Of a DNA stretch of 64,000 nt, positions 50,855-59,250 are shown one piece after another. Within the stretch, counting starts at the first letter, position 1. The number at the start of each line of letters is the position of its first letter. A program made the translations under genes and the position numbers. The notes under the pieces were generated by a model. The model was not told the origin of the DNA and made no database searches. It worked only from the letters and a program-made list of their open reading frames with translations. Origin of the DNA: Demequina sp. NBRC 110054 (GTDB lineage: Bacteria > Actinomycetota > Actinomycetes > Actinomycetales > Demequinaceae); the NCBI RefSeq assembly GCF_002090115.1, contig NZ_BBRK01000004.1, positions 1,302,001 to 1,366,000 on the forward strand. The letters run 5' to 3'.

Positions 50855-52311
50855 CAGGCGCCCACGGTTGCCGGGGAGGTCGCGGCGGGCGAGCCGGTGG
50901 CGGTGCCGGTGCCGGTGGCGGTGCCGGTCGCGGTGCCGGTCGTGGTGCCGCCGTCGGCCGCCTCCTGCGCCTCGCGGACCGCCGCGGCCGCCGCGAAGCC
51001 CTTCTCGAGGTCCGCCAGGATGTCCGTGATGTTCTCGATGCCGACCGACAGGCGCACCGCGCCCGGTGTCACGCCGGCGGTGAGCTGCTCGGCGGGCGTG
51101 AGCTGCGAGTGCGTGGTCGAGGCGGGGTGGATCGCGAGCGAGCGCACGTCGCCGATGTTCGCGACGAGGGAGTGCAGCTCGAGCGCGTCGACGAAGGCCT
51201 GCCCGGCCTCCTTGCCGCCCGCGATCTCGAAGGCGAGCACCGAGCCGGCTCCCTTGGGCGAGTACTTGAGCTGGAGGTCGTGCCACGGCGACGAGGCGAG
51301 GCCCGAGTACGCGACCGACTCCACATCGTCCCTGTCCTCGAGGAAGGCCGCGACCTCGGTGGCGTTCTGGACGTGGCGCTCGACGCGCAGCGAGAGGGTC
51401 TCGATGCCCTGCGCGATGAGGAAGGCGTTGAACGGCGAGATCGCGGCGCCCGTGTCGCGCAGCAGGGTGACGCGCGCCTTGAGGATGAACGCGAGGTTCG
51501 CGCCGAACTGCGAGCCGACGCCCAGATCGCGGGCGTACACGAGGCCGTGGTAGCTCGGGTCGGGGGTGTTGTAGTTGGGGAACTTGGCCGCGTCCTTGCC
51601 GAAGTCGAACGAGCCGCCGTCGACGATCACGCCGCCGATCGCGGTGCCGTGGCCGCCCAGGTACTTGGTCGCCGAGTGCGTGACGAAGTCCGCTCCCCAC
51701 TTGAGCGGCTGGACCAGGTACGGCGAGGCGACGGTGTTGTCGACGATCAGCGGGACGCCGGCCTCGTGCGCGATGCCGGCCACGGTCTCGATGTCGAGCA
51801 GGTCCTGCTTGGGGTTCGAGATCGACTCGCCGAAGAAGGCCTTCGTGTTCGGGCGGACCGCGTCGCGCCACGACTGCGGGTCGTCGGGGTTCTCGACGAA
51901 CGTGACCTCGATGCCCCACTTCGGAAGCGTGTGGTGGAAGAGGTTGTACGTGCCGCCGTAGAGCGAGGGCGAGGAGACGATGTGGTCGCCCGCCTCCGCG
52001 ATGTTCTGGATCGCGACCGTGTTCGCGGCCGAGCCCGAGGCGAGCAGCAGCGCGCCGACGCCGCCCTCGAGCGCGTTGATGCGGTCCTCCACGGCCTGCT
52101 GGGTCGGGTTGCCGAGACGCGTGTAGATCGGGCCGAGGTCGGAAAGCGCGAAGCGGTTGGCGGCGGTGGTCGTGTCCGGGAAGACGTACGCGGTGGTCTG
52201 GTAGATCGGGAGGGCGCGGGCGCCGGTGTCTCCGTCGGGGGTCTGGCCGGCATGGATCTGCTTGGTCTCGAAGTGCCAGTCATTGGTCGATGCAGTGTTG
52301 TTCGTGGTCAT
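50854..52311 (-). CDS. metY: O-acetylhomoserine sulfhydrylase with low-complexity C-terminal tail
   Basis: A PLP enzyme that makes homocysteine from O-acetylhomoserine and sulfide. The 485 residues cover the whole family core: QIHAGQTPDGDTGARALPIY, GNPTQQAVEDRINALEGG, and the PLP-lysine region FVTHSATKYLGGHGTAIGG, ending near residue 450 after RLSVGIENITDILADLEKGF. The last ~30 residues are an unusual Thr/Gly/Ala repeat (GTTTGTATGTATGTGTATGS) encoded by a GGTGCCGGT-type repeat. ATG at 52311 follows AGGAGC. A long leader with a tiny uORF precedes it. Confidence 0.95.
   Translation of the reverse strand: MTTNNTASTNDWHFETKQIHAGQTPDGDTGARALPIYQTTAYVFPDTTTAANRFALSDLGPIYTRLGNPTQQAVEDRINALEGGVGALLLASGSAANTVAIQNIAEAGDHIVSSPSLYGGTYNLFHHTLPKWGIEVTFVENPDDPQSWRDAVRPNTKAFFGESISNPKQDLLDIETVAGIAHEAGVPLIVDNTVASPYLVQPLKWGADFVTHSATKYLGGHGTAIGGVIVDGGSFDFGKDAAKFPNYNTPDPSYHGLVYARDLGVGSQFGANLAFILKARVTLLRDTGAAISPFNAFLIAQGIETLSLRVERHVQNATEVAAFLEDRDDVESVAYSGLASSPWHDLQLKYSPKGAGSVLAFEIAGGKEAGQAFVDALELHSLVANIGDVRSLAIHPASTTHSQLTPAEQLTAGVTPGAVRLSVGIENITDILADLEKGFAAAAAVREAQEAADGGTTTGTATGTATGTGTATGSPAATSPATVGA
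50892..50950 (-). repeat. Short tandem repeat in the 3' end of metY
   Basis: Units of GGTGCCGGT with GGCGGT variants run through about 60 bp. Multiples of six bases keep the reading frame, giving the Gly-Thr-Ala-Thr tail. Such tracts are prone to slip and vary between strains. Confidence 0.8.
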
Positions 52312-52634
52312 GTCGTTGCTCCTGAGGTCTGGCTGCGCTTGCCGGTTTCGGCGAGGTGGCGCGTGTGGGGAAAGGGGAGTGGTGCGCCATTCCAGAGGGG
52401 CCCGGGGGGCCGTCGGAGCTGGCGCGGCTTCTCCGCGACCTCAGGGGCTGTCGAGTCTCGGCAGCAGCGTCGTGACCGTCGGGCGTGCAAGCGCGCCGAC
52501 CGTCCGCGACCCCTGGGGGTGCGGTGCGACACGTGGGGCTTGCTGCGCCCTGCGGGGATGTGTGCTCGCCGGTCCGTGTATCGGTCTCGGTCGCGAGCGG
52601 CGCCCTCGTGGGCGCACGCCAAACGTGCGCTAGG
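52312..52634 (-). other. metYX 5' leader
   Basis: About 320 nt separate the candidate uORF from metY. Several GC-rich inverted segments are visible, for example CCCCCAGGGG and a CGGGCGTG / CGCGCCGA pairing region around 52476-52500. I could not fit it to a known SAM or SAH riboswitch consensus by eye, so its regulatory nature is open. Confidence 0.4.
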
Positions 52635-52658
52635 TCAGCGGCACATTCGACGGAACAT
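52635..52658 (-). CDS. Candidate leaderless uORF of metYX (7 codons)
   Basis: On the minus strand ATG at 52658 opens a seven-codon frame, MFRRMCR, then TGA. It lies 6 nt after a TAGTCT -10, so it would be translated leaderlessly from the first transcript base. It contains two Met and one Cys, the end products of the downstream pathway. Small Cys-rich leaderless uORFs act as attenuators of sulfur operons in mycobacteria; here only one Cys is present, so the parallel is tentative. Confidence 0.4.
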   Translation of the reverse strand: MFRRMCR

Positions 52659-52664
52659 GCGCAC

Positions 52665-52694
52665 AGACTAAGCGGACGTCGCGCGAAGACGCAA
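52665..52694 (-). promoter_or_regulatory. metYX promoter
   Basis: TTGCGT (52689-52694) and TAGTCT (52665-52670) are 18 nt apart on the minus strand. A GCATCGTCC word starts 6 bp upstream of the -35, at 52700. Confidence 0.5.
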
Positions 52695-52699
52695 GTGCC

Positions 52700-52910
52700 G
52701 CATCGTCCGGATGTCTTGGCCGACGTCCATGGCGAGGCCGCGAGGTGGGGCCCGTGCCCGCATCGTCCTATTTGACACGAAATGCGCGAGTGGAACGTCT
52801 CACATGTCCTGAACCATTGGGCGTCTCGGACGAAGGGCCAGGCGTCGGAGGGCACGGATGCCACCGATCCGAAAGCACCCGGAATGGTGTGTCCCCTCAG
52901 GTACTTACGT
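52700..52910. other. Gap between the metYX promoter and the CAP-domain gene
   Basis: It holds two GCATCGTCC words (52700 and 52760) and a TTGACA (52772-52777), a plausible -35 for the CAP gene, without a convincing -10. A frame opens at 52782 but shows no signal peptide until 52911. Confidence 0.4.
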
Positions 52911-54155
52911 ATGGTTCTTCAGCTACGAGTCGTCCTCGCCGCCCTCCTCGCCGCCGCAGTCCTCGCAGGCACCGTGGTCGCCGCCCCCGCCGCAAGCGCG
53001 GAGGTGACGTACAGCGATCCAGAAGGTCGGATCATCAAGCTCACCAATGACATCCGCAAGGGAGTCGGCCTCAACACCCTCAAGCGCTCGGAGAAGCTCT
53101 CCGCCGTCGCAGAGAACTGGGCCCGCACGATGGCCGCGAAGTACGAGTCCGACCTCAAGTCCGACCCCTACGCCTCCGTGCCGCTGTGGCACAACCCCAA
53201 CACCGGCTCGCAGATCCCCTCGGGTTGGTACGCGTGGGGCGAGAACGTGGCGTGGAACCTCTACTACGACGACCCGGTGACGCAGCTGTCGACGCAGTGG
53301 GAGAACTCGCCGAGCCACTACGAGAACATCGTCAAGTCGCGCTTCAAGTACATCGGCGTCGGCTACTACAAGGACAAGTACGGCATCTCGTGGGGCGTCC
53401 AGGTCTTCGGTGACTACACCTCCGACGCCGCCGCCGGCGTCTCGACCAAGACCCAGAGCGCGACCAAGGCCGTCGCCTCCGACGGCATCGAGACGGTCTC
53501 CCTCAACCGCGGTCGCAAGTACATCATCAAGAACAACCTCGGGACGGGCACCGCGCACAAGTCGTTCTACGTGGGCAAGTCCAGCGACACCGTGCTCGTG
53601 GGTGACTGGGACGGCGACGGCGACGACACGCTCGCCCTCAAGCGAGGCAACAAGTACTACGTGTATCTGAAGCTCGGCAAGGTCGGCGCGTGGCGCGTCT
53701 ACAGCATGGGCAAGTCCACCGACACGCCGCTCGTGGGTGACTGGGACGGCGACGGCGACGACACCATCTCGCTCAAGCGCGGCAACCGCTACATGATCAC
53801 CAACAAGCTCAAGCCCAACACGTGGAGCCGCATCTTCCGGATGGGCAACGCCGAGGCGACCGCGCTGGTCGGTGACTTCAACGGCAACGGCAAGGACTCC
53901 ATCTCCCTGAAGCGGGGCCGCAAGTACAGCATCAAGTACGCGCTCGACGGTGCGACCAAGAAGTCCTTCACGATGGGCAAGTCGAAGGACACCGCGCTCG
54001 TCGGTGACTTCAACGGCAACGGCAAGGACTCCATCTCCCTCAAGCGGGGCAACAAGTACTACATCAAGTACAAGCTGGGCCCCAGCAGCTCGAACAAGAT
54101 CTTCTCGATCGGCAAGGCGTCGGACACCCCGCTGGTCGGTGACTTCGACGGCTGA
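52911..54155 (+). CDS. Secreted CAP-domain protein with repeated GDxDGDGxDT modules
   Basis: A 414-residue exported protein. The Sec signal MVLQLRVVLAALLAAAVLAG ends AASAE. Residues ~35-170 are a CAP/SCP domain (RIIKLTNDIRKGVGLNTLKR, AENWARTMAAKYES, WGENVAW, HYENIVKSRFKYIGVGYY). Five repeats of ~47 residues follow, each with DTxLVGD[WF][DN]G[DN]G[DK]D[TS]IxLKRGNKYY, like FG-GAP/VCBS calcium-binding repeats. The last repeat stops after LVGDFDG, so the protein ends mid-module. A wall- or polymer-binding role is inferred. ATG at 52911 fits the signal peptide although its ribosome site is weak. Confidence 0.8.
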   Translation: MVLQLRVVLAALLAAAVLAGTVVAAPAASAEVTYSDPEGRIIKLTNDIRKGVGLNTLKRSEKLSAVAENWARTMAAKYESDLKSDPYASVPLWHNPNTGSQIPSGWYAWGENVAWNLYYDDPVTQLSTQWENSPSHYENIVKSRFKYIGVGYYKDKYGISWGVQVFGDYTSDAAAGVSTKTQSATKAVASDGIETVSLNRGRKYIIKNNLGTGTAHKSFYVGKSSDTVLVGDWDGDGDDTLALKRGNKYYVYLKLGKVGAWRVYSMGKSTDTPLVGDWDGDGDDTISLKRGNRYMITNKLKPNTWSRIFRMGNAEATALVGDFNGNGKDSISLKRGRKYSIKYALDGATKKSFTMGKSKDTALVGDFNGNGKDSISLKRGNKYYIKYKLGPSSSNKIFSIGKASDTPLVGDFDG

Positions 54156-54228
54156 CGCCATGAGCTGACGCCATGAGCTGAATACCTGCGCACGAAGCCC
54201 CGGATGGTCTCCGACCGTCCGGGGCTTC
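54153..54228 (+). terminator. Tandem duplication at the stop codon followed by a terminator
   Basis: The 13-mer CTGACGCCATGAG is present twice in a row (54152-54177), starting at the stop codon. GAAGCCCCGGA (54194-54204) then pairs with TCCGGGGCTTC (54218-54228), followed by GTCGTG. Confidence 0.75.
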
Positions 54229-54392
54229 GTCGTGCGTGCGCGCCGTCAGTGGCGGTTCCGGTGAAGTCCCGTGCGCCGGTTCGACAATCGCGCCACTGCC
54301 CGCGCGTGCGGGGTCGCCTAGGTTCCGAGACAGCACCGCTGCGTGTTCATGCATCGAAGCTTCCCCGCCCCCACCGCATCGAGGAGACCGTC

Positions 54393-55898
54393 TTGACCGA
54401 CACCGACCTGCCCACCCTCGGCCACTGGATCTCTGGCGCCGAGGCGCCCGGTACCGGCGCGAGGACCGCGCCCGTGTACGACCCGGCCCTGGGCGTCGCG
54501 ACCAAGAACGTCGCGCTCGCGAGCCAGGAGGACGTCGACGCGGCCGTCGCGTCCGCCAAGGCCGCGTTCCCCGCGTGGGCCGAGACCCCGCTCGCGCGCC
54601 GCACCGCGATCATGTTCCGCTTCCGCGAGCTCCTCAACGAGCGCAAGGGCGAGCTCGCCGAGATCATCACCTCCGAGCACGGCAAGGTCGTGGACGATGC
54701 GCTCGGCGAGATCGCGCGCGGCCAGGAGGTCGTCGAGTTCGCGTGCGGCCTCGGCGCGCACCTCAAGGGCGAGCACGCCTCGCAGGTCTCGACCGGCGTC
54801 GACGTCCACTCGGTGCCCTCGCCGCTCGGCGTCGTCGGCATCATCTCGCCGTTCAACTTCCCCGCGATGGTCCCGATGTGGTTCTTCCCGATCGCGCTCG
54901 CGGCCGGCAACGCCGTGGTCCTGAAGCCCTCCGAGAAGGACCCGACGGCCGCCAACTGGCTCGCCGCGCTGTGGAAGGAGGCCGGTCTTCCCGACGGCAC
55001 CTTCACCGTGCTGCACGGCGACAAGGTCGCGGTCGACGGCCTGCTCACGCACCCCGACGTCGAGGCGATCTCCTTCGTGGGCTCGACCCCGATCGCGAAG
55101 TACGTCTACGAGACCGGCACGGCGCACGGCAAGCGCGTCCAGGCCCTCGGCGGCGCGAAGAACCACATGCTGGTCCTGCCCGACGCCGACCTGGACCTGG
55201 TCGCCGACTCGGCGATCAACGCGGGCTTCGGCTCCGCGGGCGAGCGCTGCATGGCCGTGTCCGTCGTGGTCGCCGTGGGCGACGTCGCGGACGAACTCAT
55301 CCCCAAGGTCACCGAGCGCATGGCCGGGCTCCGCGTCGGCGATGGACGACGCGGCTGCGACATGGGCCCGCTCGTCACCGAGGCCCACCGAGACAAGGTC
55401 GCCGGCTACATCGCGACCGCCGTCGAGGACGGCGCCGATGTGGTGGTCGACGGCCGCGGCATCTCCGTGGATGGGGACCCGAACGGCTTCTGGCTCGGCC
55501 CGACCCTGATCGACAACGTGCCCACCACCTCGGCCGTGTACCAGGAGGAGATCTTCGGTCCCGTCCTGTCCGTGGTCCGCGTCGACACCTTCGAGGACGG
55601 CGTCGAGCTCATCAACTCGGGCGCGTTCGGCAACGGCACCGCGATCTTCACGAACGACGGCGGCGCCGCCCGCCGCTTCCAGCGCGAGATCGAGGTCGGC
55701 ATGGTCGGCGTCAACGTGCCGATCCCGGTGCCCGTCGCGACGTTCTCGTTCGGAGGCTGGAAGGCCTCGCTGTTCGGCGACTCGCGCGCTCACGGCGCCG
55801 AGGGCATCCGCTTCTTCACCCGCCTCAAGGTGATCACCACGCGCTGGCTCGACCCGTCGCACGGTGGCATCAACCTCGGCTTCCCCGTGACGGACTAG
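54393..55898 (+). CDS. mmsA: Methylmalonate-semialdehyde dehydrogenase (CoA-acylating)
   Basis: Oxidises methylmalonate or malonate semialdehyde to propionyl- or acetyl-CoA in valine, beta-alanine and inositol breakdown. The 501-residue aldehyde dehydrogenase shows PLGVVGIISPFNFPAMVPMW, the MmsA-type SFVGSTPIAKYVYETGTAHG, LGGAKNHMLVLPDADLD, and the nucleophile region GSAGERCMAVSVVVAVG. MmsA lacks the usual catalytic Glu, consistent with LGGAKN. TTG at 54393 was chosen because GAGGAG lies 6 nt upstream; no ATG or GTG fits. It belongs with the aminotransferases downstream, whose beta-alanine-type substrates give malonate semialdehyde. Confidence 0.9.
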   Translation: MTDTDLPTLGHWISGAEAPGTGARTAPVYDPALGVATKNVALASQEDVDAAVASAKAAFPAWAETPLARRTAIMFRFRELLNERKGELAEIITSEHGKVVDDALGEIARGQEVVEFACGLGAHLKGEHASQVSTGVDVHSVPSPLGVVGIISPFNFPAMVPMWFFPIALAAGNAVVLKPSEKDPTAANWLAALWKEAGLPDGTFTVLHGDKVAVDGLLTHPDVEAISFVGSTPIAKYVYETGTAHGKRVQALGGAKNHMLVLPDADLDLVADSAINAGFGSAGERCMAVSVVVAVGDVADELIPKVTERMAGLRVGDGRRGCDMGPLVTEAHRDKVAGYIATAVEDGADVVVDGRGISVDGDPNGFWLGPTLIDNVPTTSAVYQEEIFGPVLSVVRVDTFEDGVELINSGAFGNGTAIFTNDGGAARRFQREIEVGMVGVNVPIPVPVATFSFGGWKASLFGDSRAHGAEGIRFFTRLKVITTRWLDPSHGGINLGFPVTD

Positions 55899-55937
55899 CC
55901 AGCGTCCCCACTCCCTTTCGGACGCCACGGGGAACTC

Positions 55938-55972
55938 GCCCGCCGACCGCGCCTCAGCCGCGGTCGGCGGGC
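55938..55972 (+). terminator. mmsA terminator
   Basis: GCCCGCCGACCGCG (55938-55951) pairs perfectly with CGCGGTCGGCGGGC (55959-55972), followed by TTCTTCG. Confidence 0.85.
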
Positions 55973-56107
55973 TTCTTCGTGTCTCGGGGAGGGCCCGCCG
56001 CACTGGGAGGAACGCAGGGCCCGGCTCCGGGGCTCGGGCAACGCACGGAGGAATGTGGGGCCTGAGACGATGCCGGCGGCCGGGTGCGGGCGGGTGTGCG
56101 CCCGCGG

Positions 56108-57634
56108 CTAGGGGCGCGTCGGCGTGCGGCGCAGGAGCGTGAGCGCCGCCCAGAGCTCCGCGCGGTCGTCCATGCGGTCCAGGTCCAGGCCGAGGCGCCG
56201 GCCCGTCGTCCCCACGCGCGAGCGCAGGGTCTGGCGGTGCACGCCCAGGGCTCGCGCCGCCGGATCCCACTGGCCCAGGTGCTCGAGCCACACGGCCGTG
56301 GCCTCGAGGAGCGGCGCATCGTCCGGGTCCTCCAAGAGCGGGGCGAGCAGACGATGCGCCACGGCCTCGCCGCCCGACTCCTCCAGGTAGGTGAGCAGGC
56401 CGCGCGTGGCCAGGTCGGGGAAGCGGGCCAACGGGCGGCCGTCGGTCGTGCTCGCGAGGGCGCGCGCCGACTCGTCGAGGCCGCGGTCCAGGTCGTCCCA
56501 CTCGATCGCGCCCGAGGCTCCCGCGCGCGCCTGCGCGCGCTCGAGGAAGGGGCCCACGAGGGTCTCGTCTCCGCGCGAGGTGACGATGACGATGCGGTCC
56601 TCCCACTCGGCGAAGAACATGCGCCCGTGGTGGCGGTCCGCGAAAGCGCCGAGCTGCTCGAGCAGGCCTCCGCCGTCGGTGCCGGGCTCGGCGAGGGTCA
56701 CGATGAGCGGCTCCTCGGGGAGGCCTCCCCACAGTGCTCGGGCGGTCGAGTCGGCGACGTCGAACGTGCCCGAGCGAAGCAGCTCGAGGATGCCGAGCCG
56801 CAGGCGGCGGCGCGCCGAGTCGAGCGTGCGGGACTGCTCGAGCGCGATGCCTGCGAGCGCGATCACGCTCGAGACCAGGTCCGCGCCCGCGGTGTCGAGC
56901 CCCTTGGCCGTGCCCACCGCGAGCGCGCCGCGCAGGGGTGCGCGGCGGCCGATCGTCTCGAGCGTCGCGGTGACCCCCGCATCGTCCAGGCGCATCGACC
57001 CTGGCCTGCCCTTCGCGAGCAGCCGGGCGGCGGCCTCGGCGACCGGGCCAGCCGCGTCGGCGGGGATCGCGCGACGCGTGGCGACCTCGACGCGCTCGCC
57101 CGAGGAGTCGAACATCGCGACCCACGTGCCCAGGCGCAGCTCGAGCTCGGTGAGGATCGCGCGCAGGCCGTCGGGGCGCAGGGCCGCGCGGGCGACGGCG
57201 CGCTGGGCGTCCAGGCTTGCCTCGAGGCGGGCGCGGTCGTCCTTCGCGATCGCGTCCGAGACGTGGCGGATGATCTGCATGAACGGTGTGGCCTGGGGGA
57301 CCTGCAGCAGCGGCAGGCCCGCGGCCTCGCACGCCTCGATGAGGGCCTCGGGCACCGCGTCGTGCGCGATCCCGACCGCGAAGCCGAGCGCGACGATGCG
57401 CGCGCCCTGGAGGCGGTCGACATAGGCGCGGAGGTCCTCGGGCGTCGCGGACTCCATGAAGCTCACGCCGTCCGTGAGCAGCAGCCCGCCCTCGGTGAGC
57501 CAGGGCGTGGGGTCCGCCAGGTCGGAGCTGTGCGCCCACGCGAGGGGCGCCTCGTGAAGGGCCTCGTCGCCGGGCACGAGGATGCTCAGCGCGAGATCGC
57601 GGTCCTCGAGGAGGGTGCTGATCGTGGTCGGCAC
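56108..57634 (-). CDS. PucR-family transcriptional regulator
   Basis: A 508-residue regulator. Residues ~8-125 match the PucR N-terminal ligand domain (GGLLLTDGVSFMESATPEDL, RIVALGFAVGIAHDAVPEAL, and PLLQVPQATPF). A GAF-like middle follows (~150-250), and the C terminus is the PucR helix-turn-helix (TAVWLEHLGQWDPAARALGV, HRQTLRSRVGTTGRRLGLDL). PucR regulators control nitrogen-compound catabolism. GTG at 57634 is divergent from the aminotransferase operon over 227 bp that contain a perfect palindrome, so it probably controls that operon. Confidence 0.88.
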   Translation of the reverse strand: MPTTISTLLEDRDLALSILVPGDEALHEAPLAWAHSSDLADPTPWLTEGGLLLTDGVSFMESATPEDLRAYVDRLQGARIVALGFAVGIAHDAVPEALIEACEAAGLPLLQVPQATPFMQIIRHVSDAIAKDDRARLEASLDAQRAVARAALRPDGLRAILTELELRLGTWVAMFDSSGERVEVATRRAIPADAAGPVAEAAARLLAKGRPGSMRLDDAGVTATLETIGRRAPLRGALAVGTAKGLDTAGADLVSSVIALAGIALEQSRTLDSARRRLRLGILELLRSGTFDVADSTARALWGGLPEEPLIVTLAEPGTDGGGLLEQLGAFADRHHGRMFFAEWEDRIVIVTSRGDETLVGPFLERAQARAGASGAIEWDDLDRGLDESARALASTTDGRPLARFPDLATRGLLTYLEESGGEAVAHRLLAPLLEDPDDAPLLEATAVWLEHLGQWDPAARALGVHRQTLRSRVGTTGRRLGLDLDRMDDRAELWAALTLLRRTPTRP

Positions 57635-57653
57635 GCGGACTCCTTAGCGTCAG

Positions 57654-57669
57654 TGGTGATCGATCACCA
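57654..57669. promoter_or_regulatory. Perfect 16-bp palindrome in the PucR/aminotransferase gap
   Basis: TGGTGATCGATCACCA is a perfect palindrome 20 bp before the pucR-like start. An extra half-site AATCACCA follows at 57674. The layout suits a dimeric regulator acting on both divergent genes. Confidence 0.6.
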
Positions 57670-57861
57670 AGGGAATCACCATATCTGCCAGCGCCCGTCC
57701 GGCGTGGCGACGGCAGGATCGGAGGGCGAGACATCGTCCGTCCCCGCCCCCGCATCGTCCCTGTGCCCGTCGCAGACGGTGCTCGCGTGCCCGGTGGCGC
57801 GCGGCTCAGGCGGGCCGGGCAGAGAACCGGGCCTCGCAGAGGACCCAGACCAGGAGGATTC

Positions 57862-59181
57862 ATGAGCCAGTCGCCCTTCATCCAGCCCAGCGACAACGCG
57901 ACCATCACCGCCGCCGACACCGGCAGCGTCTTCCACTCGTGGTCCGCGCAGGCGGCGCTCGCGCCGATCCCGATCGCGAGCGGCTCCGGCGTGAAGGTGT
58001 GGGACTTCGACGGCAAGGAGTACCTGGACTTCTCGAGCCAGCTCGTCAACGTCAATATCGGCTACCAGCACCCCGCGGTCGTGACGGCGATCCAGGAGCA
58101 GGCCGCTCGCCTCGCCACGATCGGCCCCGCGTTCGCGAACGACGCCCGCGCCAAGGCCGCGCAGAAGATCCTCGAGCACGCGCCCGAGGGCTTCACCAAG
58201 ATCTTCTTCACCAACGGCGGCGCCGACGCGATCGAGAACGCGATCCGCATGGCGCGCCTGCACACCGGTCGCGACAAGGTCATCTCGCGCTACCGCTCGT
58301 ACCATGGCAACACGGGCGCGGCCATCGTCGCGACCGGCGACTGGCGCCGCATCCCCAACGAGTACGCGACCGGTCACGTGCACGTCTTCGGGCCCTACCC
58401 GTACCGCTCGAACTTCTGGGCCACTACGCCCGAGGAGGACTCGGCGCGTGCGCTCGAGCACCTCGAGCGGACCGTGGTCGCCGAGGGCCCGTCGTCCATC
58501 GCCGCGATCCTGCTCGAGGCCATCCCGGGCACCGCGGGCGTCATCATGCCGACCGCCGAGTACATGCAGGGCGCCCGCGAGATCGCGAGCCGCTACGGGA
58601 TCATGCTCATCATCGACGAGGTCATGGCGGGCTTCGGCCGCACCGGCAAGTGGCTCGCGCACGAGCACTTCGGGATCACGCCGGACCTCATCACCTTCGC
58701 CAAGGGCGTCAACTCGGGCTACGTGCCCGCGGGCGGCGTGATGATCTCCGAGGCCATCGCGAAGACCTTCGACGACCGCGTCTTCCCCGGCGGGCTGACC
58801 TACTCGGGCCACCCGCTCGCGATGGCGTCGATCGTCGCGACCATCGAGGCGATGGAGAACGAGGGCGTCGTCGAGAACGCCGCGACCATCGGCGAGACCG
58901 TGATCGGGCCGCGCCTGTCCGCGATGGCGTCCCGCTTGGACGTCATCGGTGAGGTGCGCGGCGTCGGGGTGTTCTGGGCCATCGAGCTCGTCGCGAACCC
59001 CGAGACCAAGGAGCCGCTGCCCGCCGCCGAGATGGGTGCGATCAAGAAGTCGCTCATGGAGCACGGCCTGCTGCCGTTCATCGCCGACAACCGCATCCAC
59101 GTGGTGCCGCCGTGCGTCGTCACGGCGGACGAGGCCGAGACCGGCCTCGCGATCATCGAGAAGGTGCTCTCCGAGCGCTGA
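57862..59181 (+). CDS. Class III aminotransferase (beta-alanine/omega-amino acid type)
   Basis: A 439-residue PLP enzyme. It shows DFSSQLVNVNIGYQHPAVVT, FFTNGGADAIENAIRMARLH, the PLP-stacking IIDEVMAGFGRTGKW and the lysine region PDLITFAKGVNSGYVPAGGV. The order fits omega-amino acid:pyruvate or beta-alanine aminotransferases, which would feed MmsA encoded upstream; the exact donor is inferred. ATG at 57862 follows AGGAGG. The divergent PucR regulator and the palindrome suggest induction by the substrate. Confidence 0.88.
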   Translation: MSQSPFIQPSDNATITAADTGSVFHSWSAQAALAPIPIASGSGVKVWDFDGKEYLDFSSQLVNVNIGYQHPAVVTAIQEQAARLATIGPAFANDARAKAAQKILEHAPEGFTKIFFTNGGADAIENAIRMARLHTGRDKVISRYRSYHGNTGAAIVATGDWRRIPNEYATGHVHVFGPYPYRSNFWATTPEEDSARALEHLERTVVAEGPSSIAAILLEAIPGTAGVIMPTAEYMQGAREIASRYGIMLIIDEVMAGFGRTGKWLAHEHFGITPDLITFAKGVNSGYVPAGGVMISEAIAKTFDDRVFPGGLTYSGHPLAMASIVATIEAMENEGVVENAATIGETVIGPRLSAMASRLDVIGEVRGVGVFWAIELVANPETKEPLPAAEMGAIKKSLMEHGLLPFIADNRIHVVPPCVVTADEAETGLAIIEKVLSER

Positions 59182-59194
59182 TCCCGCACGCAGC

Positions 59195-59228
59195 AGGGGC
59201 CCGGTCGCCGTGGGGTGACCGGGCCCCT
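59195..59228 (+). terminator. Terminator after the first aminotransferase
   Basis: AGGGGCCCGGTC pairs perfectly with GACCGGGCCCCT, followed by TCTGCTTC. Confidence 0.85.
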
Positions 59229-59250
59229 TCTGCTTCTCGCTCTGCGCGTC

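Noticed and set aside
52312..52634. SAM or SAH riboswitch upstream of metYX
   Set aside because: I could not place the conserved core of any known class by eye; an Infernal/Rfam run is needed before calling one.
52280..52864. A 194-codon minus-strand frame upstream of metY
   Set aside because: Its composition is shadow-like, it lacks a ribosome site, and it overlaps the metY start and promoter.
54318..58055. A 1245-codon minus-strand open frame across mmsA and the PucR gene
   Set aside because: It is antisense to mmsA and out of frame with the PucR protein; no domain is readable.
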